NCBI GenBank assembly: GCA_049609225.1
Contig: JBMYYH010000077.1
Coordinates: 1 to 14,861 of the forward strand
Source: GCA-2746235 sp049609225
Lineage (GTDB): Bacteria > Planctomycetota > UBA1135
Length of the DNA stretch: 14,861 bases
Direction of reading: 5' to 3'
The notes below the pieces were generated by a model that searched no databases, was not told the origin of the DNA, and worked only from the letters and a program-made list of their open reading frames with translations. This document shows positions 7,040-14,794 of the stretch, piece after piece (the first letter of the stretch is position 1; every line of letters begins with the position of its first letter). A program made the translations under genes and the position numbers.

Positions 7040-8746
7040 TTAAGGCAGTAGTTTCAGCGACATCTGCGTCGAGGAAACCAGCGGTAAGGAGCCGATGACC
7101 GGATCGAGGCCTGCTGCGCAAACTTCCAGATGCTTGCCGAGGCCGAGACTGAGTTCGCCAGGGGCATAGGTCAAAGTGATGCTGCCATCGCCAGCGGCAT
7201 CGAGCACGACGACATCACCGAGGATCGGAGGCAAGGTCGTGCGGTCAAGCAGGTTGGTCGGTCCGATCGGGAGGCCTACCCCATTGAGGAAGGTGGTGCC
7301 GGAGCCTTGGATGGAAGCGAGTAGGACGGCCTTATGCCCTGCGTATTGGGCAGGGAAGTCGATGTCATAAGTCACGCTGCCGCCGGCCGAGACCGAGAGT
7401 GAAATCGCATCAGTGCTGAGCATCGGGTCGACGCTTAGACGATGCGCTGCGCCAAAGCCGTAGACCGATCCGACCGGTGTGCTCGGTGCACCCACCAAAA
7501 ACTCACGCGTGCCGGAGGGACCCGTGAATCCATCGACGACCGTGCCGAAGTTGGCATCGGCATCAGGCCCGAAGGCGTGTTGCATGCGGCTTCCATCCGC
7601 GCCGGAGAAGAAATAGAGGCCACCACGGCCCTGATCCTGACGCCACGCGGAAACCACCTGGTCCGGCACACCATCGCCATTGATGTCGCCCGCCGACGCC
7701 ACCGTGCCGCCGAAGTAGGCGCCATTCTCCGGATCACCAGAAAGCGCGTGAATCACACTACCGTCGACGCCGGAGAGCACTTGGGCAAACCCGGAGTTGA
7801 TGGCGAACTGCGGCGCACCGACGAGAAGGTCCCCAATGCCATCGCCATTCACATCTCCTGCATGCGCGACGGAATTGCCGAAGGCTGCCAGTGAAAGAGT
7901 GCCGTCGAAGCGCATGAGCTCATTGCCGGTAACACTCGACAATAGGAAGACTGCACCATTGTTCACCAGGCCTGCGGAATCTTCGAGGTAGGAACCAACC
8001 AGGATTTCTGGCAGTCCATCTCCATCGCGATCGGGGAAGGTATCTAGGGCATAACCGAACTGCGAACCTGCAGTAGGGCCTTCCATCAGCCACAGGAAGC
8101 TTCCGTCGGCACCGGAATGCAGACGCACTGCGCCGGAACCAGGTCCTGCAGTTCCATGGAAGCCCGATTGACTGATGATCAAGTCATCCATGCCATCCTG
8201 ATTGAGATCCGCGATCGGCGCGACGGCTTCACCGAGGAAGCCACCGCTCTCATCACCGACGATGCGGAACAACTCCAGGCCAGTCGCACTCGAGAAGGCA
8301 AAAGCGGCGCCAACCCAGCTTTTCCCGGAAATGCTGTCGTCTGTTTGCGGTGCGCCGACGAGTAGATCGCCTAAGCCATCCCCATCAAGATCGTGGCAGG
8401 CGGAAAGGGCAGAACCGAAACGGCCGCCACTGATGGGGCCAGAGATCTCGAGGATGAGAGTTTCGGTGGCGCCATCGAAAATGCGCACCGATCCCTGCTG
8501 GGGACCAAAGTGGTAATCCTCTGGTGCACCGACGGCGTATTCCAGGGTGCCATCGCCATTGAGGTCTTCAAGGACGGCAACCGAAGTGCCGAAGCCATCG
8601 TCGGCAAAAGTGCCAACCATGGAATGGCCGAAGGCGTGGTCGCCACCTGTGTGGACTTGGGCAGTTACAAGGCTGGCGGAAAGGAAGAAAGTACCGGTAG
8701 CTGCAATAAAGGCGGCAGTCCGGCGGGAAGGTCGTGAAAAATGCAT
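7040..8746 (-). CDS. secreted FG-GAP (integrin-alpha-like) beta-propeller protein
   Basis: The 568-residue product has an N-terminal signal peptide (Arg8-Arg9, hydrophobic core about 11-28, likely cleavage after TAQ at residue 30). Seven FG-GAP blades follow. Six carry a calcium-binding D-x-[DN]-x-D-G-x-x-[DE] loop: DLNGDGTLE near 61, DLDGDGLGD near 119, DLNQDGMDD near 180, DRDGDGLPE near 239, DVNGDGIGD near 298 and DINGDGVPD near 354. The seventh, around 400-423, keeps FG and LVGAP but has lost the loop. A C-terminal beta-rich domain (about 450-568) resembles that of the PD40 protein at 786-2396. Such proteins are usually extracellular or envelope adhesins or scaffolds; the ligand is unknown. 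The ATG at 8746 is supported by an SD site and the signal peptide. The gene converges with mnmG, 32 bases apart, with no clear terminator between. Confidence 0.9.
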   Translation of the reverse strand: MHFSRPSRRTAAFIAATGTFFLSASLVTAQVHTGGDHAFGHSMVGTFADDGFGTSVAVLEDLNGDGTLEYAVGAPEDYHFGPQQGSVRIFDGATETLILEISGPISGGRFGSALSACHDLDGDGLGDLLVGAPQTDDSISGKSWVGAAFAFSSATGLELFRIVGDESGGFLGEAVAPIADLNQDGMDDLIISQSGFHGTAGPGSGAVRLHSGADGSFLWLMEGPTAGSQFGYALDTFPDRDGDGLPEILVGSYLEDSAGLVNNGAVFLLSSVTGNELMRFDGTLSLAAFGNSVAHAGDVNGDGIGDLLVGAPQFAINSGFAQVLSGVDGSVIHALSGDPENGAYFGGTVASAGDINGDGVPDQVVSAWRQDQGRGGLYFFSGADGSRMQHAFGPDADANFGTVVDGFTGPSGTREFLVGAPSTPVGSVYGFGAAHRLSVDPMLSTDAISLSVSAGGSVTYDIDFPAQYAGHKAVLLASIQGSGTTFLNGVGLPIGPTNLLDRTTLPPILGDVVVLDAAGDGSITLTYAPGELSLGLGKHLEVCAAGLDPVIGSLPLVSSTQMSLKLLP

Positions 8747-8754
8747 CGCTTGAA

Positions 8755-8760
8755 TCCTTT
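8755..8760 (-). promoter_or_regulatory. Shine-Dalgarno site of the FG-GAP gene
   Basis: On the minus strand AAAGGA lies eight bases before the ATG at 8746. Its GGA end falls in the 3' arm of a possible leader hairpin (arms 8749-8757 and 8768-8776, eight of nine pairs), so access to it may be limited. Confidence 0.65.
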
Positions 8761-8799
8761 GGGTACTGGGTTCAAGGATAAGGAGTGCCTTTAGTAGAA

Positions 8800-8831
8800 C
8801 ACGGTTTCCTTGCGGCAACAAGGAAACCGTG
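8800..8831. repeat. perfect 13-bp inverted repeat with 6-base loop
   Basis: CACGGTTTCCTTG (8800-8812) and CAAGGAAACCGTG (8819-8831) are exact reverse complements around CGGCAA. It lies upstream of the FG-GAP gene and directly downstream of the purC terminator. No T-tract follows on either strand, so it is not a classical terminator by itself. It could be a second roadblock for purC transcripts, a 5' stabilising hairpin of the FG-GAP mRNA, or an operator. Confidence 0.7.
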
Positions 8832-8832
8832 C

Positions 8833-8855
8833 AAAAAGTAGGCCTCTGGGAGGCC
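8833..8855 (-). terminator. intrinsic (Rho-independent) terminator of purC
   Basis: Read on the minus strand, GGCCTC-CCA-GAGGCC forms a 6-bp all-matched GC-rich stem with a 3-base loop. It is followed by TACTTTTT. It starts 14 bases after the purC stop codon, in the expected position and orientation. Confidence 0.8.
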
Positions 8856-8869
8856 GGAATTCGACCTGC

Positions 8870-9811
8870 CTAGCGCGAAACGCTGACGGGCAGACTGCCG
8901 GTCAGGATCTCGCAGATATCGAGATAACGACCACGCGTCTGCTCGATGATCTCCGCAGGCACGGTCGGCGGTGGTGGCGTCTTATCCCACTCGGTGACGG
9001 AGCGCAGGTAGGCGCGTACGATCTCCTTGTCGAAACTCGGTGGCTCTTGACCAGCAACGATCTGGTCGGCGGGCCAGTAACGCGAGCTGTCTGGAGTCAT
9101 GACTTCGTCGATCAGGACCAGTTGGCCATTGAGGCGACCGAACTCGAACTTGGTATCGGCGAGGACCACATCTTTCTCGGCAGCGCGCTTCGATGCTTCG
9201 CCGAAGATACGCAGTGCGAGCTCGTGGATCTTGTCGGCCTCTTCCTTAGAACCGATCAGTCCTTCTGCTTCGACCCAAGTGATGGGCTCATCGACTTCCG
9301 CCTTGGTCGTTGGCGTGTGCAACACTTCCGGAAGCTTGGAAGAGTTTTGCAATCCTTCCGGCAGCGCGTGGTCCCAAAGACGACCGGTCTTCTTGTACTC
9401 GCGGAAACCGGAACCGGCGAGATAGGCGCGCAACACCACTTCCACGTTCACGCGATCGGCGTTGTGGGTCCAGGTGGCGCGACCACGCAGGTCGTCGTGC
9501 AATTCGGCGGGCAGATTCGGAATCTCCGAAGGTTCGCAAGTGATGCGGGCGGCCGGCATCCAATCGGCGAACTCCTGCAGCCAATACTCGGTGATGTGCG
9601 TGAGCACACGACCACGATCGGGGATGGTCTCGTTCATCACCACGTCGAAGGCACTAAGGCGATCGGTGGCAATCATCAACATGTGATCCGGATGATCCGG
9701 ATGACGGTAAAGGTCGCGGACCTTGCCCTTGTAGAAGAACTCCCAACCGGGGATCTCGATGCCGCCGGGGTAGCCCTGGGAAGTCGCAGAGGAGGAGGAC
9801 GTGCTGCTCAT
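8870..9811 (-). CDS. purC: phosphoribosylaminoimidazole-succinocarboxamide (SAICAR) synthase
   Basis: PurC joins aspartate to CAIR using ATP in de novo purine synthesis. The 313-residue product is the long form, compared with about 240 residues in the E. coli type. Signatures are visible in order: FYKGKVRDLY (26-35), ATDRLSAFDVV (48-58), VEVVLRAYLAGSGFREY (123-139), LADTKFEFG (217-225) and LIDEVMTPDSSRYW (233-246). The ATG at 9811 gives a short Ser-rich N-terminal extension before the conserved core. In-frame sequence further upstream lies antisense to aroA. There is no SD site; a TAAAAT box ends five bases before the ATG. The gene is divergent from aroA and ends in a good intrinsic terminator, so it is probably transcribed alone. 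Confidence 0.97.
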   Translation of the reverse strand: MSSTSSSSATSQGYPGGIEIPGWEFFYKGKVRDLYRHPDHPDHMLMIATDRLSAFDVVMNETIPDRGRVLTHITEYWLQEFADWMPAARITCEPSEIPNLPAELHDDLRGRATWTHNADRVNVEVVLRAYLAGSGFREYKKTGRLWDHALPEGLQNSSKLPEVLHTPTTKAEVDEPITWVEAEGLIGSKEEADKIHELALRIFGEASKRAAEKDVVLADTKFEFGRLNGQLVLIDEVMTPDSSRYWPADQIVAGQEPPSFDKEIVRAYLRSVTEWDKTPPPPTVPAEIIEQTRGRYLDICEILTGSLPVSVSR

Positions 9812-9816
9812 GCCGG

Positions 9817-9846
9817 ATTTTAGCAAGGCGTCGGCGGAACTAGAAT
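9817..9846. promoter_or_regulatory. overlapping divergent promoters for purC and aroA
   Basis: Toward aroA, TAGAAT (9841-9846) ends seven bases before the ATG at 9854, with TTTTAG (9818-9823) 17 bases upstream. Toward purC on the minus strand, TGCTAAAAT (an extended -10, TAAAAT at 9822 to 9817) ends five bases before the ATG at 9811, with TTCTAG (9845 to 9840) 17 bases upstream. Each -10 therefore overlaps the other gene's -35. The -10 boxes are good and the -35 boxes match only half the consensus. Confidence 0.4.
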
Positions 9847-9853
9847 CGGGGTG

Positions 9854-11035
9854 ATGCGGGTTGTGGAAATCGAGGTACCGGGCTGCAAATCGACGTCCCA
9901 GCGGGCGCTGATTTTGGCTGCATTGGCGGCGGGGGAGAGCCGTCTGCAGGGCCTCAGTGAGGGTGAAGATTCTGACGATCTCATCGCCGCACTGCGGGTT
10001 TTGGGCTGGAGCTTGAAGGAGGAGAACGGGGCCTTGGTGGTGCAAGGCAGTGCTGGTCCGCGGCCATCCGAGGCCTCCAAGGTGGTTTTAGGCGAAGGGG
10101 CCAGCACTTTGCGCTTTCTGGTGCCGATGCTGGCAGCGGCGCCGCAGGATCTAGAACTGGAGGTCGCGGAAGGATTGCGCAAGCGTCCGCAGGAGGCGAT
10201 GCAGACGGTCTTGCAGGAGTTGGGGGCAACCCTCACGCCAACGGCCGACGGCTTCCATCTCCACAGCCAACCCATTGCTGTCGCTGAGCCCGTGGCGGTG
10301 CCGGCCGACCTCAGCAGCCAGTTTCTCAGCGGATTCCTGCAGGCTTCCGGCACCCATGCCATGTCCTGGCAACCCTCCGGCGAGTTGGTGAGTCAGGGCT
10401 ATCTGGCCATGACGACGCGTTTGCTGCGCCAGTTCCGTGGCAAGGATGCCCTGGACGATTCCCTAATCCCATGGCGTCAACCCGTCGGTTTTGGCACCGG
10501 CCAATCCATCACCATTCTCTCCGACGCCTCCGCCATCGTCTTCTTCGCCGTCGCCGCCATCCTGCAGCAGATCACGATCCGCATTTGCCGTCCATGGGAT
10601 CCGCTCCACCCCGACGTCGCGGTTTTGGATTTCCTGACAGCACACGGGCTGCTCCAAGTCGAAGGCCAAGATCTGATTCCGGCTGCCGCGCCTTCCAGCC
10701 TTGCAGCCAAGCCACAGCCCATCTTCGATCTGCAGGAATCTCCAGATAGTGGACCTGCGCTCGCCGTCTTGGCTGCCGCATTGCCAGATGGCATCGATTT
10801 CCGGAACGGCGAGCGTCTGCAGTTCAAGGAATCCGATCGCATCGACGGCGTGCAACGCCTGCGTCAACTCGCCTTAGACCCCACAGCCCAGCCCTTTGAT
10901 CCGACCAACGATCATCGACTCGCCATGGCCGCTGGCATCGCCACGTTAGGCTATCCGACGGCGTCGATCCTCCAGCCGGAGTGCGTCGCCAAGTCCTTCC
11001 CAGGATTCTGGGAACAGATCGACCGTCTCCGTTGA
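9854..11035 (+). CDS. aroA: 3-phosphoshikimate 1-carboxyvinyltransferase (EPSP synthase)
   Basis: AroA transfers the enolpyruvyl group of PEP to shikimate-3-phosphate, the sixth shikimate-pathway step. The 393-residue product is somewhat shorter than the usual 420-440. Key residues by motif alignment to E. coli are Lys12, Ser13 and Arg17 in PGCKSTSQRA, Arg87 in GASTLRFL, SSQFLSG (154-160), Asp298 in SPDSGP, Glu326 in KESDR, His354-Arg355 in NDHRLAMA and Lys380 in VAKSFPGF. All active-site charges are kept. Two oddities are Cys11 where the family normally has Ser (PGSKS), and Ala84 at the position of E. coli Gly96. The ATG at 9854 is chosen; a GTG at 9851 is directly adjacent and equally possible. 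No SD site is present. It is the first gene of a coupled operon and is divergent from purC. Confidence 0.95.
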   Translation: MRVVEIEVPGCKSTSQRALILAALAAGESRLQGLSEGEDSDDLIAALRVLGWSLKEENGALVVQGSAGPRPSEASKVVLGEGASTLRFLVPMLAAAPQDLELEVAEGLRKRPQEAMQTVLQELGATLTPTADGFHLHSQPIAVAEPVAVPADLSSQFLSGFLQASGTHAMSWQPSGELVSQGYLAMTTRLLRQFRGKDALDDSLIPWRQPVGFGTGQSITILSDASAIVFFAVAAILQQITIRICRPWDPLHPDVAVLDFLTAHGLLQVEGQDLIPAAAPSSLAAKPQPIFDLQESPDSGPALAVLAAALPDGIDFRNGERLQFKESDRIDGVQRLRQLALDPTAQPFDPTNDHRLAMAAGIATLGYPTASILQPECVAKSFPGFWEQIDRLR

Positions 11036-12243
11036 AGCCTTCGCGTTCCGTCTTGCCGCGCCACCGCACACCGTCCGCCTTCGTTTTGCTCCTTGGAGTG
11101 ATGGGGGTCATGCCATCGTGGAGTTGCTCCGCCACTTCGCCGGAGTTCCCCGTGACCGAGCGCGCGCCTTATTCGCGTCATGTGCCTTCCGAATCCTGGA
11201 TGGGCCTCGCCGATGCAGCCGCCGAGCGCAAGGATTGGGCCGAAGCCGGCCTGTGGCTGGATCGTCATGCGACCCTGCCCGAAGTGCAACTTGATCCATC
11301 CTTCTGGCAACGCCGCGCCCTCTACGCGGATGAAGCGGGCGATCCCTTTCGTGCTGCGGAAGTGCGCCAGCATCTGTTGGCGGAGACTCCAGATGATCTG
11401 TGGTTACGCATCGACCTCGCCGATGACCTACAGCAGATCGGACGCGACCTCGAAGCGATCGAGATCCTCAATCATGATTTTGAGGACTCGGAGCATCAGG
11501 TGTACGCCTGGGCCGCGAGTGTGGAGTTGATGTTGCAGAGCAATTATCAACAACAAGCCGCCTTGCGTTGTGAGCAATTGGCGCGTGCCACCGAGGGCAC
11601 CGTCGCGCGCGATTGGTGGCAGCGCGCCTCGAGTCTGCATGAACGTCTCGGCGACCTGTCGCGGGCAACGATTTGCCTGGAGAGGGCGTTGGAGGGCATG
11701 CGTCTGCGCAAAGGGGAAGAGCGGGTGGTGCAACGCCTGCATGCCTTGCAGTTGGGCGAACCGGAGAACGTCGCGGATGCGCTGTTGCTGCTGCGGCATC
11801 ACACCGATCCGGCGATGCGTCTGAATGCGATCGATTACCTGCGGGAGGAAGAATTCCCACAGGCCGTCGGCACCTTCGAGTTTGCGCTTCAAGATCCTGC
11901 GGACGAAGTGGTGCAGCTTGCACTGAAGGAACTGGCACAACGCAGTGTGGCGGGTCGTTGTGATGCAATCCTGCCCATGCTGCAGCATGAGAATCAGGAA
12001 GTCGTGCTCGAGGCCATCCATACTTTGGGAACTCTCGGCACCGCGCCGGAGATCGCACCCTTGTTAGAAGTGATGGACCCGGCAGATCGCGCCCGCTTTC
12101 GCGCCGCGCGCCAGGCCTTGCAGAGCGTGACGGGCCATCGGGTTGCGGAAGACCTGGACCCTGGCCTGGAGCAGCGTCAACTCCTGAAGACGCAGTGGAT
12201 GGACTGGTTTGCGGCGCTCCAAGCCGGCAAACTGGAGCGATGA
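11032..12243 (+). CDS. probable exported lipoprotein with TPR-like and HEAT-like repeats
   Basis: The 403-residue product is a helical repeat protein of unknown function. Residues about 14-31 are hydrophobic and end at Cys32 (SWSC), suggesting a signal peptide with an imperfect lipobox. Residues about 50-240 look like TPR pairs (for example SESWMGLADAAAERKDWAEA and DDLWLRIDLADDLQQIGRDL). Residues about 250-365 look like HEAT repeats (AMRLNAIDYLREEEF, EVVLEAIHTLGTLGTAPE, RFRAARQALQSV). The start is taken as TTG at 11032, which overlaps the aroA stop by four bases (TTGA). A GTG at 10981 is possible but would overlap aroA more. The ATG at 11101 would destroy the signal sequence. It overlaps galE by four bases. 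It is likely an envelope scaffold, but no partner can be named. Confidence 0.72.
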   Translation: MKPSRSVLPRHRTPSAFVLLLGVMGVMPSWSCSATSPEFPVTERAPYSRHVPSESWMGLADAAAERKDWAEAGLWLDRHATLPEVQLDPSFWQRRALYADEAGDPFRAAEVRQHLLAETPDDLWLRIDLADDLQQIGRDLEAIEILNHDFEDSEHQVYAWAASVELMLQSNYQQQAALRCEQLARATEGTVARDWWQRASSLHERLGDLSRATICLERALEGMRLRKGEERVVQRLHALQLGEPENVADALLLLRHHTDPAMRLNAIDYLREEEFPQAVGTFEFALQDPADEVVQLALKELAQRSVAGRCDAILPMLQHENQEVVLEAIHTLGTLGTAPEIAPLLEVMDPADRARFRAARQALQSVTGHRVAEDLDPGLEQRQLLKTQWMDWFAALQAGKLER

Positions 12244-13217
12244 ACATCCTGGTCACCGGAGGTTGCGGGTACATCGGTTCCGCGACCGCGCGTCTGCTGC
12301 AACAGAGTGGGCATGAGGTCTTCGTGGTCGACGACTTCTCTGAAGGGCATGCTGCTGCTTGGGATGGACCGGTCGCGGAATTCGATTTGCGCGACGGCGC
12401 CGCAGTCCACGCCTTTGCAGCCAAGCATTCCTTCGACGGCATCGTGCACTTTGCAGCACGCGCTTACATCGGCGAAAGCGTCGGCGCGCCCCTGCGTTAT
12501 TGGCATGCGAACCTGGTGCCGGTCATTCACCTGTGCGAGGCCTTCCCCGAGGTTCCCTTCGTGTTCAGTTCGACCTGCGCCACGTATGGTGAACCCGATG
12601 TCGACTTGCTGTCGGAGAGTTTGGAACCGCGGCCGGTCAATCCTTATGGCGCGACCAAGTTGGCGGCGGAACGTTTGCTGTCGGATCGCTCGAATGCGGG
12701 GCAGGGGCGTTATGTCGCCTTGCGTTACTTCAATGCCGCGGGAGCCGAAGCCGACGGCGTGCACGGCGAGCATCATGAACCCGAGCCGCATCTGATCCCT
12801 CGTGCGGTACTCAGTGCGATGGGAGTGTTGCAGGAAGAAATGGCAGTCTTTGGCATGGACTGGCCGACCCCGGATGGCACCTGCGTGCGCGATTACATCC
12901 ACATCGAAGACCTGGCCGACGCTCACGTCCGCGCGCTCGAGTCCCTCTTCGCCGGTGGTCCTTCCGACGTCTTCAACCTGGGCACCGGCCGTGGGTATTC
13001 GGTCCTCGAGGTCCTGCAGGCGGTGGAGGCAGCTACGGGCAAGAAGGTCCCTTGGAAACCCGCCGATCGACGCCCAGGAGACCCTGCACGCCTGGTCGCC
13101 GACCCAGCCAAAGCCCACGAGGTGCTCGGTTGGCAAGCCACACGGTCAGATTTGGACTCCATCGTGGCCTCCGCGGTACGCTGGCACACTGCGTACCCGA
13201 ACGGGTATCCCTCCTGA
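12240..13217 (+). CDS. galE: UDP-glucose 4-epimerase (extended SDR family)
   Basis: GalE interconverts UDP-glucose and UDP-galactose with bound NAD, supplying sugars for envelope glycans. The 325-residue product has the Rossmann motif GGCGYIG (7-13), FAARAYIGES (71-80), Ser111-Thr112 in FSSTCATYGEP, the catalytic pair Tyr136 and Lys140 in NPYGATK, RYFNAAGAE (162-170) and the GalE signature VRDYIHIEDLADAH (216-229). The ATG at 12240 overlaps the preceding stop as ATGA and gives the NAD motif at the expected place. It is translationally coupled on both sides (downstream TGATG). Related UDP-sugar 4-epimerases acting on N-acetylhexosamines or uronic acids share these motifs, so substrate is the main uncertainty. 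Confidence 0.9.
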   Translation: MNILVTGGCGYIGSATARLLQQSGHEVFVVDDFSEGHAAAWDGPVAEFDLRDGAAVHAFAAKHSFDGIVHFAARAYIGESVGAPLRYWHANLVPVIHLCEAFPEVPFVFSSTCATYGEPDVDLLSESLEPRPVNPYGATKLAAERLLSDRSNAGQGRYVALRYFNAAGAEADGVHGEHHEPEPHLIPRAVLSAMGVLQEEMAVFGMDWPTPDGTCVRDYIHIEDLADAHVRALESLFAGGPSDVFNLGTGRGYSVLEVLQAVEAATGKKVPWKPADRRPGDPARLVADPAKAHEVLGWQATRSDLDSIVASAVRWHTAYPNGYPS

Positions 13218-14794
13218 TGAAGCTTCGCCACCTCCTGCTCCTCACGGCCTCCCTCCTGATCCTGACCACCCCGGTGGCAGCGCAGGAGACGGTTTCTCCC
13301 ACCGCGATGACTTTGGATCGGGCTTTGGCCACGATCACGGAGAAGGAGTGTTACGACAACGTCCAAGTCCTGGCCGCACAAAGCATGGGCGGACGCGGCA
13401 CCTTGACCCCGGGCTTCGAGCAGGCGGCGCAGTTCGTGGAGCAGCAGCTGGAGATCCTGGGATACACCCCAGCCAATGGGGAGTCCTTCCGTCACCCGGT
13501 GAGCTTGAACTGTGTGGTGGCAGGGGAAGAAAGCCACTTTCTGGTGAGTGGCCTTGGCGACGAGGTCGAGACCCTGGTGGTGGAGCAGGATTTCGTTCCC
13601 GTGATCGGCAGTCGCGAACGTGCGGCCAGTGGCGAAGCGGTTTTCATCGGCTACGCCATCGATTCGAAGAAGAACAAGTGGTCGGACGTCAAGAAGAAGG
13701 ATGTCAAAGGCAAGATCGTGTTCGCTTTCAGTCGCGAACCTTTTGCCGATAATCCGAAGTCGAAGAAGTTCGATGGCACCGCAGCAACACGCGAATCGGA
13801 AGTCGCGATGAAGGCCAAGGCGGTGATGGATGCCGGCGCGATTGCGCTGGTCCTGATTCCCGATCCCGGCCTCGTCGCCGACGACACCCTGCCATTGCCT
13901 GGCATGGTGCCCTTCGTGGATTCCCGCGGTGGCGGACCGGTCGCATTCCAGCGGCGCTTGAATCTGCCGGACATCCCGGTGATGTCAGTTTCTCGCGCGG
14001 TCGCCGGTCGTATCTTCGACAAGGACTTCACCAAGGAACACGCATCGATCGATAAGAAGAAGAAGGCGAAGTCGATCAAGGCGAAGAAAGGTGTCACGTT
14101 GCAACTGGGTGTCGAATGGGCCTCGGCGAGTCGCGAGACCTTCAACCTTGCAGCGCTCTTGAAGGGTTCTTCCGATAGTGGCGAAGTCGTGGTCGTCGGT
14201 GCGCATCTGGATCATGTCGGCTACGACGTGATGTCCGACAACATGCGCCTGCAGGTCTACCCAGGTGCAGATGACAATGCCTCGGGTAGTGCAGCCCTGT
14301 TGGAAGTGGCGCAGGCACTCTCGGGCACCACTCCAGAGTGCGACATCCTGTTTCTTTGGTTCACCGGAGAGGAGTTGGGTCTGCTCGGCAGCAATGCCTA
14401 CTGCGATGATCCGATCTTCCCGCACAAGAACACCGTTGCCATGTTCAACATGGATATGGTCGGGCGCGGCGAGCGCAAGGTCATCAACATCGGCGGTCTT
14501 TGGGATCGCCCCGGTTGGGAAAAGTTGATCAAGGACACGCATAAGCGCATCAAGTCGCCTTTGAAGATGGACAACAAGCAGGGCCGTGATCTCTACGCGC
14601 GTAGCGATCAGTTCAGCTTCCATCAGAAAGGCGTGGTCGGACTGTTCTTCTTCGAAGCAGACTTGAACTCGAACAAGGTGTATCACAAGCCCGGCGACAT
14701 CGCGGAAACCATCGACGGCAAGAAGATGGAATCGATCGCCAAGCTGTTCACGGCCTGCGTTTGGGTGGTGGCGCATGAGGGGGCGCGTCCTTGA
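13217..14794 (+). CDS. secreted M28-family zinc metallopeptidase with PA-like insert
   Basis: M28 enzymes are two-zinc exopeptidases (aminopeptidases or carboxypeptidases). The 525-residue product has a Sec signal peptide (residues 1-22, cleavage after VAA). Residues about 120-260 form a PA-like region. The peptidase core follows with all expected zinc ligands: His330 in GAHLDH, Asp352 in GADDNASG, Glu385 (base) and Glu386 in FTGEELGLLGS, Asp413 in NMDMVGR and His490 in KVYHKPGD. A Lys-rich stretch at 279-291 joins the PA-like region to the core. The ATG at 13217 shares its A with the galE stop (TGATG), and the next gene overlaps its stop in the same way. It likely trims peptides outside the cytoplasm; the substrate is unknown. 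Confidence 0.92.
   Translation: MKLRHLLLLTASLLILTTPVAAQETVSPTAMTLDRALATITEKECYDNVQVLAAQSMGGRGTLTPGFEQAAQFVEQQLEILGYTPANGESFRHPVSLNCVVAGEESHFLVSGLGDEVETLVVEQDFVPVIGSRERAASGEAVFIGYAIDSKKNKWSDVKKKDVKGKIVFAFSREPFADNPKSKKFDGTAATRESEVAMKAKAVMDAGAIALVLIPDPGLVADDTLPLPGMVPFVDSRGGGPVAFQRRLNLPDIPVMSVSRAVAGRIFDKDFTKEHASIDKKKKAKSIKAKKGVTLQLGVEWASASRETFNLAALLKGSSDSGEVVVVGAHLDHVGYDVMSDNMRLQVYPGADDNASGSAALLEVAQALSGTTPECDILFLWFTGEELGLLGSNAYCDDPIFPHKNTVAMFNMDMVGRGERKVINIGGLWDRPGWEKLIKDTHKRIKSPLKMDNKQGRDLYARSDQFSFHQKGVVGLFFFEADLNSNKVYHKPGDIAETIDGKKMESIAKLFTACVWVVAHEGARP

Noticed and set aside
7676..8570. Repeated strings such as ccatcgccatt at about 7675, 7839 and 8550, a possible DNA repeat array
   Set aside because: They are codons for the calcium loops of successive FG-GAP blades; spacing follows the protein blades and there is no CRISPR-like structure.
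8720..8746. Twin-arginine export signal on the FG-GAP protein
   Set aside because: There is an Arg-Arg pair at residues 8-9, but the following residues do not fit the x-F-L-K consensus, and no cofactor-binding domain is present; ordinary Sec export is more likely.
12802..13752. Long plus-strand frame of 316 codons spanning the galE/M28 junction
   Set aside because: It is a shadow of two well-supported genes in another frame, with Arg/Pro-rich low-complexity translation and no motif.
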